A stretch of DNA of 64,000 bases from contig NZ_FXUY01000001.1 in assembly GCF_900182985.1 (NCBI RefSeq), positions 4,723,501-4,787,500 of the forward strand, written 5' to 3'. This document shows, one piece after another, positions 1 to 8,301 of the stretch. This DNA comes from Pseudomonas helmanticensis. Its GTDB lineage: Bacteria; Pseudomonadota; Gammaproteobacteria; Pseudomonadales; Pseudomonadaceae. The position numbers were made by a program, and so were the translations under genes. Below the pieces are notes generated by a model. It was not told the DNA's origin and searched no databases. It saw only the letters and a program-made list of their open reading frames with translations. Positions within the stretch are counted from its first letter, which is position 1. Every line of letters begins with the position of its first letter.

Positions 1-1671
1 CAATGGCGCCAACACGCGCGGGCCGTAACCGGTCGCCGTGCCGAGTTGCAGTTTCTGATTGGCCTCGTTCGTCCACTTGACGCTCTTGTCGCTGAGCTGA
101 CGGTTGAGTTGCTGACCACGGTCGGCGAGGTTGTAGTAACCGGGAATCTCCATGCCGGTCGGCGACAGCGGCTGGAAGTTTGCAGAGACGATGTAGCCGC
201 GCGCCGGGTTCTCTTCCTGCGGGTTGGCACTGAACGGGTAGAAACCGTCCTTGTCGGCCTGATTGCTGCTGCCGTCGAGTATGAACTCCGGCCTCACCCC
301 GGCCGGGCGCTTGGGCAGCAATGCCGAGGCCCACCAGCCGATATCGCCCTTGGCATTGGCGTAAACCAGATTCAGCCCCGGTGCCTGTACTTTCGCGGCG
401 GCAGCGCGGGCCTTGGCCAGGGTGTCAGCGCGGTTGAGCTGATAAAAACCTTCGAGGATCGGATTCGGTGTTTCGAGGAACGCCCACCACATCGCAATCG
501 GCGTTTTGCCGGCAGCGGTGCCCAGCGCATCGTTGACGATCGGGCCGTGGGGCGACTGGCGCAGGGTCAGGGTGACGGGCGTCTGTCCCTTCACGTTGAT
601 CTGCTGTTCGCTGACAACCATGTCGGTCCACTGCCCGCGATACCAGACCTGATTCGGGTTGTCCGGATTGACCTTCTCGGCGATCAGATCCAGATCGTCG
701 TTCTGGAACATGGTCAGGCTCCAGCCGAAGTCGAGGTTGTGGCCGAGAAACGCGAACGGCACCAGCGCCTGATGATGGCCGTACAGCTCAAAGCCCGGCG
801 CCGACAATTGCGCTTCGTACCACACCGATGGCACCGAGAAACGAATGTGCGGGTCGCCGGCCAGCAATGGCTTGCCGCTCTGGCTGCGGCTGCCGGCAAT
901 CACCCAGGCGTTGCTGCCTTCGAGCTGCGGCAAGCCGTTGTCGATCAGTGCCTGTTCGCTGAGGCGGGCGAGGGCGTTGAGGTCTTTCCAGTCGCCGGCG
1001 GCGAGGGCCGGTGCCGGTTTTCCGTGACCGTTGACCAGCACGCCCTTGGGCTGCCAGTCGAGGTCGAAGACATACAGGTAATCGGCGCCGAGCTGATCGC
1101 GCACGTAGGTCAGCAGCGGCTCGGTGCGAAACGCTGCGGCAAAGCTGTAAGCCATGTAGCCGGCGACGCTGATGCTGTCCTCGGCGGTAAACGGCCGTTT
1201 GGGGATGCCCAGCACGTCGAACTCGATCGGTGCGGCGTGCGTGTCCTGATACTGGTTGATGCCATCCAGATAGGCTTGCAGGCCCTTCCACGCCGGCGAT
1301 TGTTTATCGAGGCTGGCGACATAACTGGCGGCTCGCTCACGGATGCGCAGGCTGCGAAACAGTTTGTCGGTGTCGAGCAGTTTTGGCCCGAGTACTTCGG
1401 CCAGTTCGCCACGGGCGAGACGACGCATGGCTTCCATCTGGAACAGTCGATCCTGGGCATGCACATAACCGAGGGCGCGGTAGAGGTCGGTTTCGTTCTC
1501 GGCACGGATGTGCGGCACGCCGCGCTCGTCGTAGCGTACGGTCACCGAACCTTGCAGGTTACGCAGTTCAACCTGACCCTGGCGCGTCGGTTGTTTGCTG
1601 TAGACATACCAGCCGACGCCGGCAAGCAGAACAACGATGAGCAAGCCAAGTACGGTGAACACGCGCTTCAT
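1..1671 (-). CDS. Penicillin acylase family protein (N-terminal part, runs off the left edge)
   Basis: The minus-strand frame is open from position 1671 to the window edge, giving 557 residues of a larger protein. The start is fixed by AAGGAG upstream of ATG. Residues 4-20 form one hydrophobic segment, a signal anchor or uncleaved signal peptide. The segment around residues 43-90 (ERGVPHIRAEN, GYVHAQDRLFQME) is typical of the alpha chain of N-terminal-nucleophile acylases. The motif GSNAWVIAG places the likely autoproteolytic and catalytic serine at residue 253, the first residue of the beta chain. Family members cleave amide side chains of beta-lactams or acyl-homoserine lactones and act in the periplasm. 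The substrate here cannot be read from the sequence. The gene lies 102 bases downstream of the DUF6436 gene on the same strand and may share its transcript. The C-terminus is not visible. Confidence 0.9.
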   Translation of the reverse strand, partial: MKRVFTVLGLLIVVLLAGVGWYVYSKQPTRQGQVELRNLQGSVTVRYDERGVPHIRAENETDLYRALGYVHAQDRLFQMEAMRRLARGELAEVLGPKLLDTDKLFRSLRIRERAASYVASLDKQSPAWKGLQAYLDGINQYQDTHAAPIEFDVLGIPKRPFTAEDSISVAGYMAYSFAAAFRTEPLLTYVRDQLGADYLYVFDLDWQPKGVLVNGHGKPAPALAAGDWKDLNALARLSEQALIDNGLPQLEGSNAWVIAGSRSQSGKPLLAGDPHIRFSVPSVWYEAQLSAPGFELYGHHQALVPFAFLGHNLDFGWSLTMFQNDDLDLIAEKVNPDNPNQVWYRGQWTDMVVSEQQINVKGQTPVTLTLRQSPHGPIVNDALGTAAGKTPIAMWWAFLETPNPILEGFYQLNRADTLAKARAAAAKVQAPGLNLVYANAKGDIGWWASALLPKRPAGVRPEFILDGSSNQADKDGFYPFSANPQEENPARGYIVSANFQPLSPTGMEIPGYYNLADRGQQLNRQLSDKSVKWTNEANQKLQLGTATGYGPRVLAPL

Positions 1672-1773
1672 GGTGACTCCTTGTGCATGCGGGATTGCCG
1701 CCCGTCGGGCTGCAAACAAGTAGCACAGACCCTCTGTGCCGTGCATCGCTGTCCGGGAAAAGTCCGGAATGCC

Positions 1774-2352
1774 TTACTGCGTCTCCACCGGCCACGGGCA
1801 GTAGCAGCCCACTGCCAAGGTGTGCGTGGCGTTGACCGGGCGATCTTCAGTCAGGGCGTTGAGGATCGGTTCGATGAAGCTGTTGCTGGAATTGCAGGTC
1901 AAACCTTCGCTGTACGGGCCGAAGTACGCCAGCTTGCCGCTGCGATCCCAGATCGCCACGGCCGGGCTGGCGGGGACCTGTTCGGAGCCGGGCAATACCG
2001 TGATGGTTTTCAGGTTGCTGAGCGTGGCGGGCAATTGACCGTGGCTGCCGGTTCTTTGCACGGCGAAGAACTCCACGCCTTTGCCGCTGAACTGTTCGAC
2101 CATCTCGGTCAGGTGCTGTTGATTGCCGACGTTGCACGGGCACGCCGGATCCCAGAAGTGCACGAGACGAATATTGCCGGGGCCGGCGAGATCGTCGGGC
2201 AGGCGCAGCGGATCGCCGGAAAACACTGCGGTGTGCTCGCTGAACGCGCGCAGGTAACGCCCCTGAAACCAGTCATACGCGGCCCACAGCACCCCGGCGC
2301 ACAAGAGCGCAAGCAGGCTGGCAAACAGTGCGGTGCGGTAGGGCGAACGCAT
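1774..2352 (-). CDS. DUF6436 thioredoxin-like membrane-anchored protein
   Basis: This 192-residue protein has one N-terminal membrane segment (about residues 8-27) followed by a periplasmic thioredoxin-fold-like domain. LVHFWDPACPCN carries Cys71 and Cys73 in a CxC arrangement at the position where thioredoxins have CxxC, so ordinary disulfide reductase activity is uncertain. FAVQRTGS and SPAVAIWDRSGKLAYFGPY resemble later thioredoxin-fold strands. Three further cysteines lie near the C-terminus (one in LTCNSS, two in VGCYCPW). I recognise the family as DUF6436, whose function is not established. The gene is upstream of the acylase gene on the same strand and 99 bases from the divergent hydrolase gene at 2452, so the promoters of both probably lie at about 2353-2450. 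Confidence 0.75.
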   Translation of the reverse strand: MRSPYRTALFASLLALLCAGVLWAAYDWFQGRYLRAFSEHTAVFSGDPLRLPDDLAGPGNIRLVHFWDPACPCNVGNQQHLTEMVEQFSGKGVEFFAVQRTGSHGQLPATLSNLKTITVLPGSEQVPASPAVAIWDRSGKLAYFGPYSEGLTCNSSNSFIEPILNALTEDRPVNATHTLAVGCYCPWPVETQ

Positions 2353-2451
2353 GGTTTTCGATCCTCGAAAGGTCGGCTAGCTTGCCATGTCTGCCACTAC
2401 AGATGAATATCGCAGACCGATAAAGTCTGTTTACCGTTTTGGAATTCCCGC

Positions 2452-3399
2452 ATGCCTGCCACTTTCGACCCCGATCAAATCCGCGCCAGCCTCAAGCCCT
2501 TGGCCGAGTGGCAGCCGTTGTCGGACGAGGCCAAGGCGTACCAGCAGTTCTATAAAACCGATTTTCCCCATCGCGATGTCTGGCGTGGCATGGGTCGTTT
2601 CGACGTCGATGGCTACGAACTGGTCAGCCATTGCTGGTGGCCGGAAAAGGTCAAGGCAACGCTGTTTCTGTTGCACGGTTACTACGACCACACCGGGCTC
2701 TATCGGCATGTGATCGAGTGGGCGCTGGATCAGGACTTTGCGGTGATCGCCTGCGATTTGCCGGGCCATGGTTTGTCCAGCGGGCCACGGGCGAGCATTC
2801 GCGATTTCTCTGAATACCAGGATGTCCTGCAAGCCTTGTTCGCCGAAGCGCAGTCGATCTCGCTGCCGCAGCCGTGGCACTTGTGCGGGCAGAGCACGGG
2901 CGGGGCGATTGTGGTCGATCACGTGCTCAACCATGGCGAGGGCAGTCCGGCGCAGGGCCAGTTGATTCTGTTGGCGCCGTTGGTGCGGCCACGCGCGTGG
3001 GGCTGGTCGCAACTGAGTTATTACTTGCTCAGGCCGTTCGTCCGAGGTGTCGCGCGGCGCTTCAGCGAGAACTCGAACGATCCGGATTTCTTGCCGTTTC
3101 TGCAGGCGGATCCGTTGCAGCCGCAGCGCTTGCCGACCCAATGGGTCGGGGCGTTATCGCGCTGGATCATTCGCGTCGAACACGCGAAAAAAAGTCCGCG
3201 GCGGCCGCTGATCATTCAGGGGCAGGCGGACATGACCGTCGACTGGCAGCACAATTTGCAGGTGTTGAAATGGAAGTTCGATCGACCGCAGATTCTGCTG
3301 CTGGCCGAGGCGCGGCATCATCTGGCGAATGAGACGGAGGAGATGCGCGAGGAGTATTTCGAGTTTCTGAGCAAGCGGATCAAGGGCCGCAATCTCTAG
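2452..3399 (+). CDS. Alpha/beta hydrolase, lysophospholipase-like (Hydrolase_4)
   Basis: The protein has 315 residues and the alpha/beta-hydrolase order of motifs. LFLLHGYYDHTGLY (about 71-84) forms the oxyanion-hole region, CDLPGHGLSSG follows, and the nucleophile elbow GQSTGG places Ser148. IIQGQADMTVDW supplies a candidate acid and ARHHLANE the catalytic His. This pattern matches the monoacylglycerol lipase/lysophospholipase branch (Hydrolase_4). No signal peptide is visible, so it should be cytoplasmic. The real substrate is unknown. It is monocistronic: its stop is followed at once by a palindromic repeat (3404-3476) that separates it from the convergent DUF2059 gene. Confidence 0.85.
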   Translation: MPATFDPDQIRASLKPLAEWQPLSDEAKAYQQFYKTDFPHRDVWRGMGRFDVDGYELVSHCWWPEKVKATLFLLHGYYDHTGLYRHVIEWALDQDFAVIACDLPGHGLSSGPRASIRDFSEYQDVLQALFAEAQSISLPQPWHLCGQSTGGAIVVDHVLNHGEGSPAQGQLILLAPLVRPRAWGWSQLSYYLLRPFVRGVARRFSENSNDPDFLPFLQADPLQPQRLPTQWVGALSRWIIRVEHAKKSPRRPLIIQGQADMTVDWQHNLQVLKWKFDRPQILLLAEARHHLANETEEMREEYFEFLSKRIKGRNL

Positions 3400-3403
3400 A
3401 GCA

Positions 3404-3476
3404 AGATCAAAAGATCGCAGCCTTCGGCAGCTCCTACATGGATCGGTGTAGGAGCTGCCGAAGGCTGCGATCTTTT
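3404..3476. repeat. Inverted REP-type palindrome (GTAGGAGCTGCC family)
   Basis: Two copies of a roughly 33-base unit (GATCGCAGCCTTCGGCAGCT then CCTACA) face each other around a short loop and form a near-perfect hairpin. It lies between two convergent genes and could act as a bidirectional terminator or mRNA stabiliser. The last bases form the TAA stop of the DUF2059 gene. Relatives occur at 15876, 23416, 24439, 50634, 51085 and 57140. Confidence 0.9.
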
Positions 3477-4209
3477 AGGGTTGCCCGACCGCAAGCCCTG
3501 CCCGAATCGCTGCCAGGGCGGCCTGGTAATAAGCCTTGCCCTCAGCCGATTCGGCAAACGTTGCAAACTCTTCCAGCTCTTCATCCGACAAATCGCGATA
3601 AACGTAGAGCAGCGTGTTGTTCATGTCCGCGCCGATCTGATCCATCAAGCGCTGACGCTGACCATTCAACATGCCCTGCGCCTGACCACCACCGAGCAGC
3701 CCCGGAATCATCGAACTCAGACTGTCCGCCGCAACGCCGGCAATCGCCAGGCTGACTTCGGCGCCAGCTTCGCGGGCCGGCAGTGCCTGGGCGAGGTGGC
3801 CGATGATCAGCAGACGGCTGTCACTGACCTGCATCTTCGGCAGGCCCTTGGCATTTTTCGCCAGTTGGTCGCGGCGGGTCGCGAGCAATTCAGCGGCGAC
3901 GATTTTCTTGCCCAGTGGCGATTGAAAGAAGGTCAGCGCCGGTTTCGGATCGGCAAGCTTCTGCCGCAGTTGTGCTTCGGCGCGTTGGTCCACGGCCTGC
4001 GGAGCGAAGCGCTGGTTGCTGTTGTTGACCAGCGCCTGAAACACCGCAGGCGGCAGGCTGTTCTGATAGCGTTGCTGGGCGGCGCTCAGGGCGTCGTTGA
4101 AATGCGCACGTTGATCTGGCCAGCCGGCGACCTTGTACAACTGATCGTGGCCGTCCGCCCAAGCGGGCAAAACGCAGAACATCAACAGTGAAAAAAGCAA
4201 ACGGCGCAT
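3475..4209 (-). CDS. DUF2059 domain-containing secreted protein
   Basis: The open frame extends upstream to 4347, but the ATG at 4209 is preferred: it has GGAG upstream and begins a clean signal peptide (RRLLFSLLMFCVLPAWA, cleavage after AWA). The product is 244 residues. The mature protein is alpha-helical and ends in LSDEELEEFATFAESAEGKA, the typical DUF2059 helix motif. Its function is unknown; the family is periplasmic. A glycine-rich stretch (PGLLGGGQAQG) is central. The TAA stop is formed by the edge of the adjacent palindrome. The gene diverges from the oxygenase gene at 4318. Confidence 0.8.
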   Translation of the reverse strand: MRRLLFSLLMFCVLPAWADGHDQLYKVAGWPDQRAHFNDALSAAQQRYQNSLPPAVFQALVNNSNQRFAPQAVDQRAEAQLRQKLADPKPALTFFQSPLGKKIVAAELLATRRDQLAKNAKGLPKMQVSDSRLLIIGHLAQALPAREAGAEVSLAIAGVAADSLSSMIPGLLGGGQAQGMLNGQRQRLMDQIGADMNNTLLYVYRDLSDEELEEFATFAESAEGKAYYQAALAAIRAGLAVGQP

Positions 4210-4317
4210 AGGGACTCCTGTCAGCAGCGGACTATTCTCCGTGCGGTGCCGGTACTTGTCGAGAATTCGTAGCAAGCCGCCGCGTGGCTCTGTCGGATTT
4301 CTTGCCGTCGGCATACT

Positions 4318-4950
4318 ATGCGCGCCATGCAAATATCCTCTGAACACCCGCTGCTGTTACGCATTGTCGATGACCTGGCCGAACACGGCTGGTCGCAGCA
4401 GAACATCTTCCTGCCCGCCGGTTTGACCCGCGAGCTGGCGGCCGAGTGCCGTAAACGCGAGGCCGAGGGCGAACTGGCGCCGGCAGGGGTCGGGCGCGGG
4501 CCGTTTTCAGAGGTTCGCGAGGGGATTCGCGGCGATCATATTCAGTGGATCGATCCGGGCCAGGCCGATTCCAGCGACCGTTATCTGAACCTGATGGACA
4601 GCCTGCGCGAGGCGCTCAATCGTGGTCTGTTCCTTGGCCTGGAAGACTTCGAATGTCATTTCGCGCTATATCCGCCGGGTGCGTTTTATCGCCGGCATGT
4701 CGACCGTTTTCGCGACGATGACAAGCGCATGGTGTCGGTGGTGGTCTACCTCAATGATGCCTGGCTGCCGGAGGACGGCGGTCAGTTGCGCATGTATCTT
4801 AAAGATGAGCGCGTGCATGACGTGCAGCCTGCGGGCGGTTGTCTGGTGGTGTTTCTCTCTGGCGAAGTGCCGCACGAAGTGCTGCCGGCCAATCGCGAGC
4901 GTCTGTCGCTGACGGGCTGGTTCCGTCGGCGTGGCAACGAGCCGTTCTGA
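4318..4950 (+). CDS. 2OG-Fe(II) oxygenase (SM-20/prolyl 4-hydroxylase type)
   Basis: This 210-residue protein carries the double-stranded beta-helix iron site: His127 and Asp129 in RRHVDRF and His186 in GEVPHEVLP. Arg195 (or Arg193) is the likely 2-oxoglutarate-binding arginine ahead of LTGWFRRRG. VVVYLNDAW and EDGGQLRMYL are standard strands of this family. It probably hydroxylates a protein or small-molecule substrate in the cytoplasm; the substrate is unknown. A second in-frame ATG at 4327 is an alternative start. The DUF523 gene begins 2 bases after its stop, so the two are very likely cotranscribed. Confidence 0.87.
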   Translation: MRAMQISSEHPLLLRIVDDLAEHGWSQQNIFLPAGLTRELAAECRKREAEGELAPAGVGRGPFSEVREGIRGDHIQWIDPGQADSSDRYLNLMDSLREALNRGLFLGLEDFECHFALYPPGAFYRRHVDRFRDDDKRMVSVVVYLNDAWLPEDGGQLRMYLKDERVHDVQPAGGCLVVFLSGEVPHEVLPANRERLSLTGWFRRRGNEPF

Positions 4951-4951
4951 T

Positions 4952-5437
4952 ATGGACAAGATTCTGGTCAGCCGCTGCCTGTTGGGTCATCGCGTGCGCT
5001 ACGACGGTGGCGCGAGCGGGCCGTTTGATTTGCTCGAACAGTGGATTGCCGAAGGGCGCGTGGTGCCATTGTGTCCGGAAGTCGCAGGAGGATTGCCGAC
5101 GCCACGGGCTGCGGCGGAGATTCCTGGGGGGCAGGGCGGTGAAGTGCTCGATGGAATCGCTGCGGTGATCACCACCGAGGGCGAGGATGTCAGTGCGCAG
5201 TTTCTGGTGGGTGCGCGGCAGGCGCTGGCGTTGGCGCAGAAACACGGCATCCGCGTGGCAGTCCTGAAAGCCAACAGTCCATCCTGTGGAAACCTGCTGA
5301 CTTATGACGGGACGTTCAGTGGCGTGAAAGTCTCCGGTGAAGGCGTAACGGCTGCACTGCTCAAACGCCATGGCGTGCAGGTTTTTAGCGAACTTGAATT
5401 GGCTGAGGCCTCGGTGGCTTTGGCTGCTTTGGACTGA
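4952..5437 (+). CDS. DUF523 domain-containing protein
   Basis: The start is taken as ATG 4952, directly after the TGA of the oxygenase gene, giving 161 residues beginning MDKILVSRCLLG. Conserved DUF523 features are the N-terminal SRCLLGHRVRYDGG, the central VPLCPEVAGGLPTPR and the late KANSPSCG. The recurring conserved cysteines (in RCLLG, PLCPE and PSCGN) suggest a metal or redox site. The family is widespread and uncharacterised. Tight coupling to the oxygenase upstream is the only functional hint. Transcription probably ends in the composite repeat at 5451. Confidence 0.85.
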   Translation: MDKILVSRCLLGHRVRYDGGASGPFDLLEQWIAEGRVVPLCPEVAGGLPTPRAAAEIPGGQGGEVLDGIAAVITTEGEDVSAQFLVGARQALALAQKHGIRVAVLKANSPSCGNLLTYDGTFSGVKVSGEGVTAALLKRHGVQVFSELELAEASVALAALD

Positions 5438-5450
5438 TCCGAAATCGTTG

Positions 5451-5673
5451 CCCTCACCCCAGCCCTCTCCCGAAGGGAGAGGGGGCCGACCGAGTTGTCC
5501 GGCGTCTTACATCGACCTGAAAGACCTTATCGACTATGGATTCGACACAGCCATGACCAGTCGATTTCGGATTCGGTACATCCATTTCAGGTCGGCGTAT
5601 CCCTTCAGCATCCCCCGTTCAGTCCCCTCTCCCTACGGGCGGTCCGACGTTTCGGGAGGGCTAGGGTGAGGGG
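5451..5673. repeat. Composite nested inverted repeat, copy 1
   Basis: The outer ends are CCCTCACCCCAGCCCTCTCC on the left and its degenerate complement (GGGAGGGCTAGGGTGAGGGG) on the right, each with an internal GGGAGAGGG-type hairpin. Inside lies a second inverted pair, CGACCTGAAA at about 5514 and TTTCAGGTCGG at about 5585. Related elements with the same outer ends occur at 19576-19809 and 34158-34317. No coding sequence is visible in the core. Confidence 0.8.
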
Positions 5674-5676
5674 CTT

Positions 5677-6243
5677 CTAAGGTTTCAGCCACTTCTCGGT
5701 CAGCGCCGCCAGGCGTCCGTCCGCCTTGATCCGCTGCATCGCGCTCGCAAGACTGGCCTGAAATGCCGGATTACCCTTCTGAAACGGTATCGCCAAGTCC
5801 ACCGCTGCGCTCGCCTTTGGCTTGGCGTCAGTCAACGTCTGCACCAAGACCATCGGCTGCGGTTGTTCATCTTTCTTTGCCAGCAACTGTGAATCGACCT
5901 TGCCGTAAGGCTGGCTGAAGTCGAAACGATCCTTGAGTTCAGGTGTCAGTGCTATGTGATTGAGCGCGACGTCGTACTTGCCGCTTTCAACGCCCTGGAG
6001 CAAGTCGCTTTCGTCGGTGACGATGAAGTCGGCGCGCACATCCAGCTCGTTGGCCAACAGTTGTCCAAGCTCGACCTCGAACCCCGTGAGTTTGTCGCCG
6101 TCATCCTTGTAATTGAAGGGCGGTGTATTAGCCTCAAGGGCTATGCGCAGCTCGCCACGGTCGTTGACGTCATCAATCAGTTCGGCGTGAGCCAGAGGGC
6201 TCAAAAGGGGTAGCAGGCAGATCAGGCCAGGCAAAAAGCGCAT
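5677..6243 (-). CDS. Short periplasmic solute-binding protein (family 3, probable lobe-2 deletion)
   Basis: ATG at 6243 has AAAGGAG five bases upstream, giving 188 residues. A signal peptide ends in LAHA. The sequence then matches lobe 1 of amino-acid-type binding proteins: RGELRIALEANTPPFNYK, GFEVELGQLLANELDV, then GKYDVALNHIALTPELKDRFDFSQPY. After LLAKKDEQ the expected second lobe, with its LKGK and GT motifs, is largely absent, and the protein jumps to the C-terminal helix QRIKADGRLAALTEKWL. Usual members have roughly 250 residues. It may be a degenerated binding protein or a one-lobe sensor. No permease or ATPase gene is adjacent. It diverges from the DUF4399 gene. Confidence 0.8.
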   Translation of the reverse strand: MRFLPGLICLLPLLSPLAHAELIDDVNDRGELRIALEANTPPFNYKDDGDKLTGFEVELGQLLANELDVRADFIVTDESDLLQGVESGKYDVALNHIALTPELKDRFDFSQPYGKVDSQLLAKKDEQPQPMVLVQTLTDAKPKASAAVDLAIPFQKGNPAFQASLASAMQRIKADGRLAALTEKWLKP

Positions 6244-6299
6244 GGTCACTCCTTTGAAATCATTAACGCGATGCTCTGAGTCAGGCTCGCTTTGCTATG

Positions 6300-6346
6300 G
6301 TTGTCGAGTGCCTTCGACAACGAATGGTCATGAAGTTGTCATGACC
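6300..6346. promoter_or_regulatory. Two adjacent perfect dyads in a divergent promoter region
   Basis: GTTGTCGA (6300-6307) pairs with TCGACAAC (6314-6321), and GGTCATGA (6326-6333) pairs with TCATGACC (6339-6346). Both are perfect 8-base inverted repeats with loops of 6 and 5 bases. They lie between the short binding-protein gene and the DUF4399 gene and could be operators or small hairpins. No bound factor can be named. Confidence 0.4.
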
Positions 6347-6378
6347 GTGCGGATTTTACGGAAAAACTGGAGAAGAAA

Positions 6379-6804
6379 ATGAAAAGCTTTATGTCACGTG
6401 CAGCGTTGGCCGGTGTGCTGATGGGCGTTTCGGTGCTGGCCAGTGCCGCGACACCGGCACCCAAGGGTGCCGAAGTGTTCATCGTTTCTCCCGAGGACGG
6501 GGCGACTGTTTCGCAGACCTTCACCGTCAAGTTTGGCGTCAAGGACGTCGCACTGGCCCCGGCCGGTGACGTCACCAAGAACACCGGTCACCATCATCTG
6601 CTGATCGACGTCGACAAGCTGCCGGCCGCCGGCGCGCCGATTCCGAACGATGCCAACCACATGCACTTCGGCAAGGCGCAGACCCAGGCTGACATCAAAC
6701 TGGCCCCGGGCAAGCACACCTTGCAGCTGGAGCTGGGCGACAGCGGCCACATGCCGTTCGATCCGCCGATCGTCTCGAAGAAAATCACCGTCAACGTCGA
6801 ATAA
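6379..6804 (+). CDS. DUF4399 domain-containing periplasmic protein
   Basis: This 141-residue protein has a signal peptide ending in LASA. The mature part contains GAEVFIVSPEDGATVSQTF, a His cluster NTGHHHLLIDVD, then DANHMHFGKAQTQ and a final beta-rich stretch GKHTLQLELGDSGHMPFDPP. The repeated His/Met positions suggest metal binding, but this is inference; DUF4399 has no assigned function that I know of. AGAAG upstream of the ATG is a reasonable ribosome site. A strong terminator follows at 6822. Confidence 0.85.
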   Translation: MKSFMSRAALAGVLMGVSVLASAATPAPKGAEVFIVSPEDGATVSQTFTVKFGVKDVALAPAGDVTKNTGHHHLLIDVDKLPAAGAPIPNDANHMHFGKAQTQADIKLAPGKHTLQLELGDSGHMPFDPPIVSKKITVNVE

Positions 6805-6821
6805 CCTTTTCGCCGTGCATG

Positions 6822-6851
6822 AAAAAGGGAGCCCGAAGGCTCCCTTTTTTT
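6822..6851. terminator. Bidirectional rho-independent terminator
   Basis: The stem GGGAGCC / GGCTCCC around CGAA is flanked by an A-run on the left and a T-run on the right. It serves the DUF4399 gene on the plus strand and, read the other way, serA. Confidence 0.9.
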
Positions 6852-6867
6852 GTCGCTCAACGCTAAA

Positions 6868-8097
6868 TCAGAACAACACGCGGCTACGGATAGTGCCGTT
6901 GATGTGCTGCAGCTTCTCTTGCGCCAGGTCCGAGTACTCGGCGTCGACGTCGATCACCACGTAGCCAACTTTCTCGTTGGTCTGCAGGAACTGACCGGAG
7001 ATGTTGATGCCGTTTTCGGCGAAGACCTTGTTGATCTCGCTCATCACACCCGGGATGTTCTCGTGGATGTGCAGCAGGCGGTGCTTGCCAGGGTGAGCCG
7101 GCAGGGCCACTTCCGGGAAGTTCACCGACGAAACCGAAGTACCGTTGTCGCTGTACTTGACCAGTTTCTCTGCCACTTCCAGACCGATGTTGGCTTGCGC
7201 TTCGGCGGTCGAGCCACCGATGTGCGGGGTCAGGATCACGTTGTCGAGGCCACGCAGCGGGCTTTCGAACTCTTCGTCGTTGGAGCGTGGCTCCACTGGG
7301 AATACGTCGATGGCCGCGCCGATCAGGTGCTTGTCCTTGATCGCGTCCGCCAGGGCGTCCAGCTCGACCACGGTACCGCGCGCAGCGTTGATCAGGATGC
7401 CGCCCTTCTTGATGGCGCGGATTTCCTTCTCGCCGATCATCCACTGGGTCGCAGCGGTTTCCGGAACGTGCAGGGTGACGATGTCGGACATGCCCAGCAG
7501 CTCGGTCAGGTTACCGACCTGAGTCGCGTTGCCCAGCGGCAGCTTGGTCACGGTGTCGTAGAAGTACACCTGCATGCCCAGACCTTCAGCCAGAACCGAC
7601 AGCTGCGTACCGATCGAGCCGTAGCCGACGATGCCCAGTTTCTTGCCTCGGATCTCGAAGGAGTTGGCTGCGGATTTGATCCAGCCGCCACGGTGGCAGG
7701 AAGCGTTTTTCTCCGGGATGCCGCGCAGCAGCAGGATCGCTTCGGCCAGTACCAGTTCGGCAACGGAGCGGGTGTTGGAGTACGGCGCGTTGAACACGGC
7801 AATACCGCGCTCGCGGGCAGCACTCAGGTCAACCTGGTTGGTGCCGATGCAGAAACAGCCGACCGCTACCAGCTTCTTCGCGTGATCGAAGATCTCTTCG
7901 GTCAGTTGGGTGCGCGAACGAATGCCGATGAAGTGAGCGTCAGCGATCTTTTCCTTGAGCTGGGCTTCCGGCAAGGAACCTGTCAGGTATTCGATGCTGG
8001 TGTAGCCCGCCGCCTTGAGGACGTCGACAGCCGATTGGTGGACGCCTTCGAGAAGAAGGAACTTGATCTTGCTCTTATCGAGAGAAGTCTTGCTCAT
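6868..8097 (-). CDS. serA: D-3-phosphoglycerate dehydrogenase
   Basis: The 409-residue product starts at the ATG at 8097 (MSKTSLDKSK); a frame extension to 8142 is not needed. It oxidises 3-phosphoglycerate to 3-phosphohydroxypyruvate, the first step of serine synthesis. Visible features are the substrate-domain loop RSRTQLTEE, the NAD-binding motif GIVGYGSIGTQL, the catalytic Arg in INAARGTVV, the catalytic Glu region in DVFPVEP and the catalytic His in LTPHIGGST. A C-terminal ACT domain follows (about 335-409; HIHENIPGVMSEINKVF), implying allosteric control by serine. It diverges from the D-2-hydroxyglutarate dehydrogenase gene. The two are functionally linked, because SerA of this type also reduces 2-oxoglutarate. 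Confidence 0.96.
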   Translation of the reverse strand: MSKTSLDKSKIKFLLLEGVHQSAVDVLKAAGYTSIEYLTGSLPEAQLKEKIADAHFIGIRSRTQLTEEIFDHAKKLVAVGCFCIGTNQVDLSAARERGIAVFNAPYSNTRSVAELVLAEAILLLRGIPEKNASCHRGGWIKSAANSFEIRGKKLGIVGYGSIGTQLSVLAEGLGMQVYFYDTVTKLPLGNATQVGNLTELLGMSDIVTLHVPETAATQWMIGEKEIRAIKKGGILINAARGTVVELDALADAIKDKHLIGAAIDVFPVEPRSNDEEFESPLRGLDNVILTPHIGGSTAEAQANIGLEVAEKLVKYSDNGTSVSSVNFPEVALPAHPGKHRLLHIHENIPGVMSEINKVFAENGINISGQFLQTNEKVGYVVIDVDAEYSDLAQEKLQHINGTIRSRVLF

Positions 8098-8189
8098 CTG
8101 CGTAAACCTGTATCCCGGAGAAAAATGGCAGGAAATGGTCAACAGACGCTGACCCGGACGACAAGAAAGTCGTCTCCGCGGATCTGGCC

Positions 8190-8219
8190 TTGGGCACTGT
8201 CCTGCGGGGTCGATATGCT
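8190..8219 (+). promoter_or_regulatory. Candidate sigma-70 promoter for the D-2-hydroxyglutarate dehydrogenase gene
   Basis: TTGGGC (8190-8195) and TATGCT (8214-8219) are separated by 18 bases, upstream of the gene at 8302. A perfect dyad GACGAC / GTCGTC lies just upstream at 8157-8174. The assignment is by eye only. Confidence 0.35.
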
Positions 8220-8301
8220 AGCATAGCCTCCCCGCTAAACACTCATTCCTGCGACGTGAAGCGTTCTCAGGATGACCATGAATTGTTCGAGAGTTCTGTC
8301 G

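Noticed and set aside
46..2406. Open frame of 786 codons on the plus strand
   Set aside because: It is antisense to the acylase and DUF6436 genes, which have clear motifs and ribosome sites. High-GC genomes often give such shadow frames.
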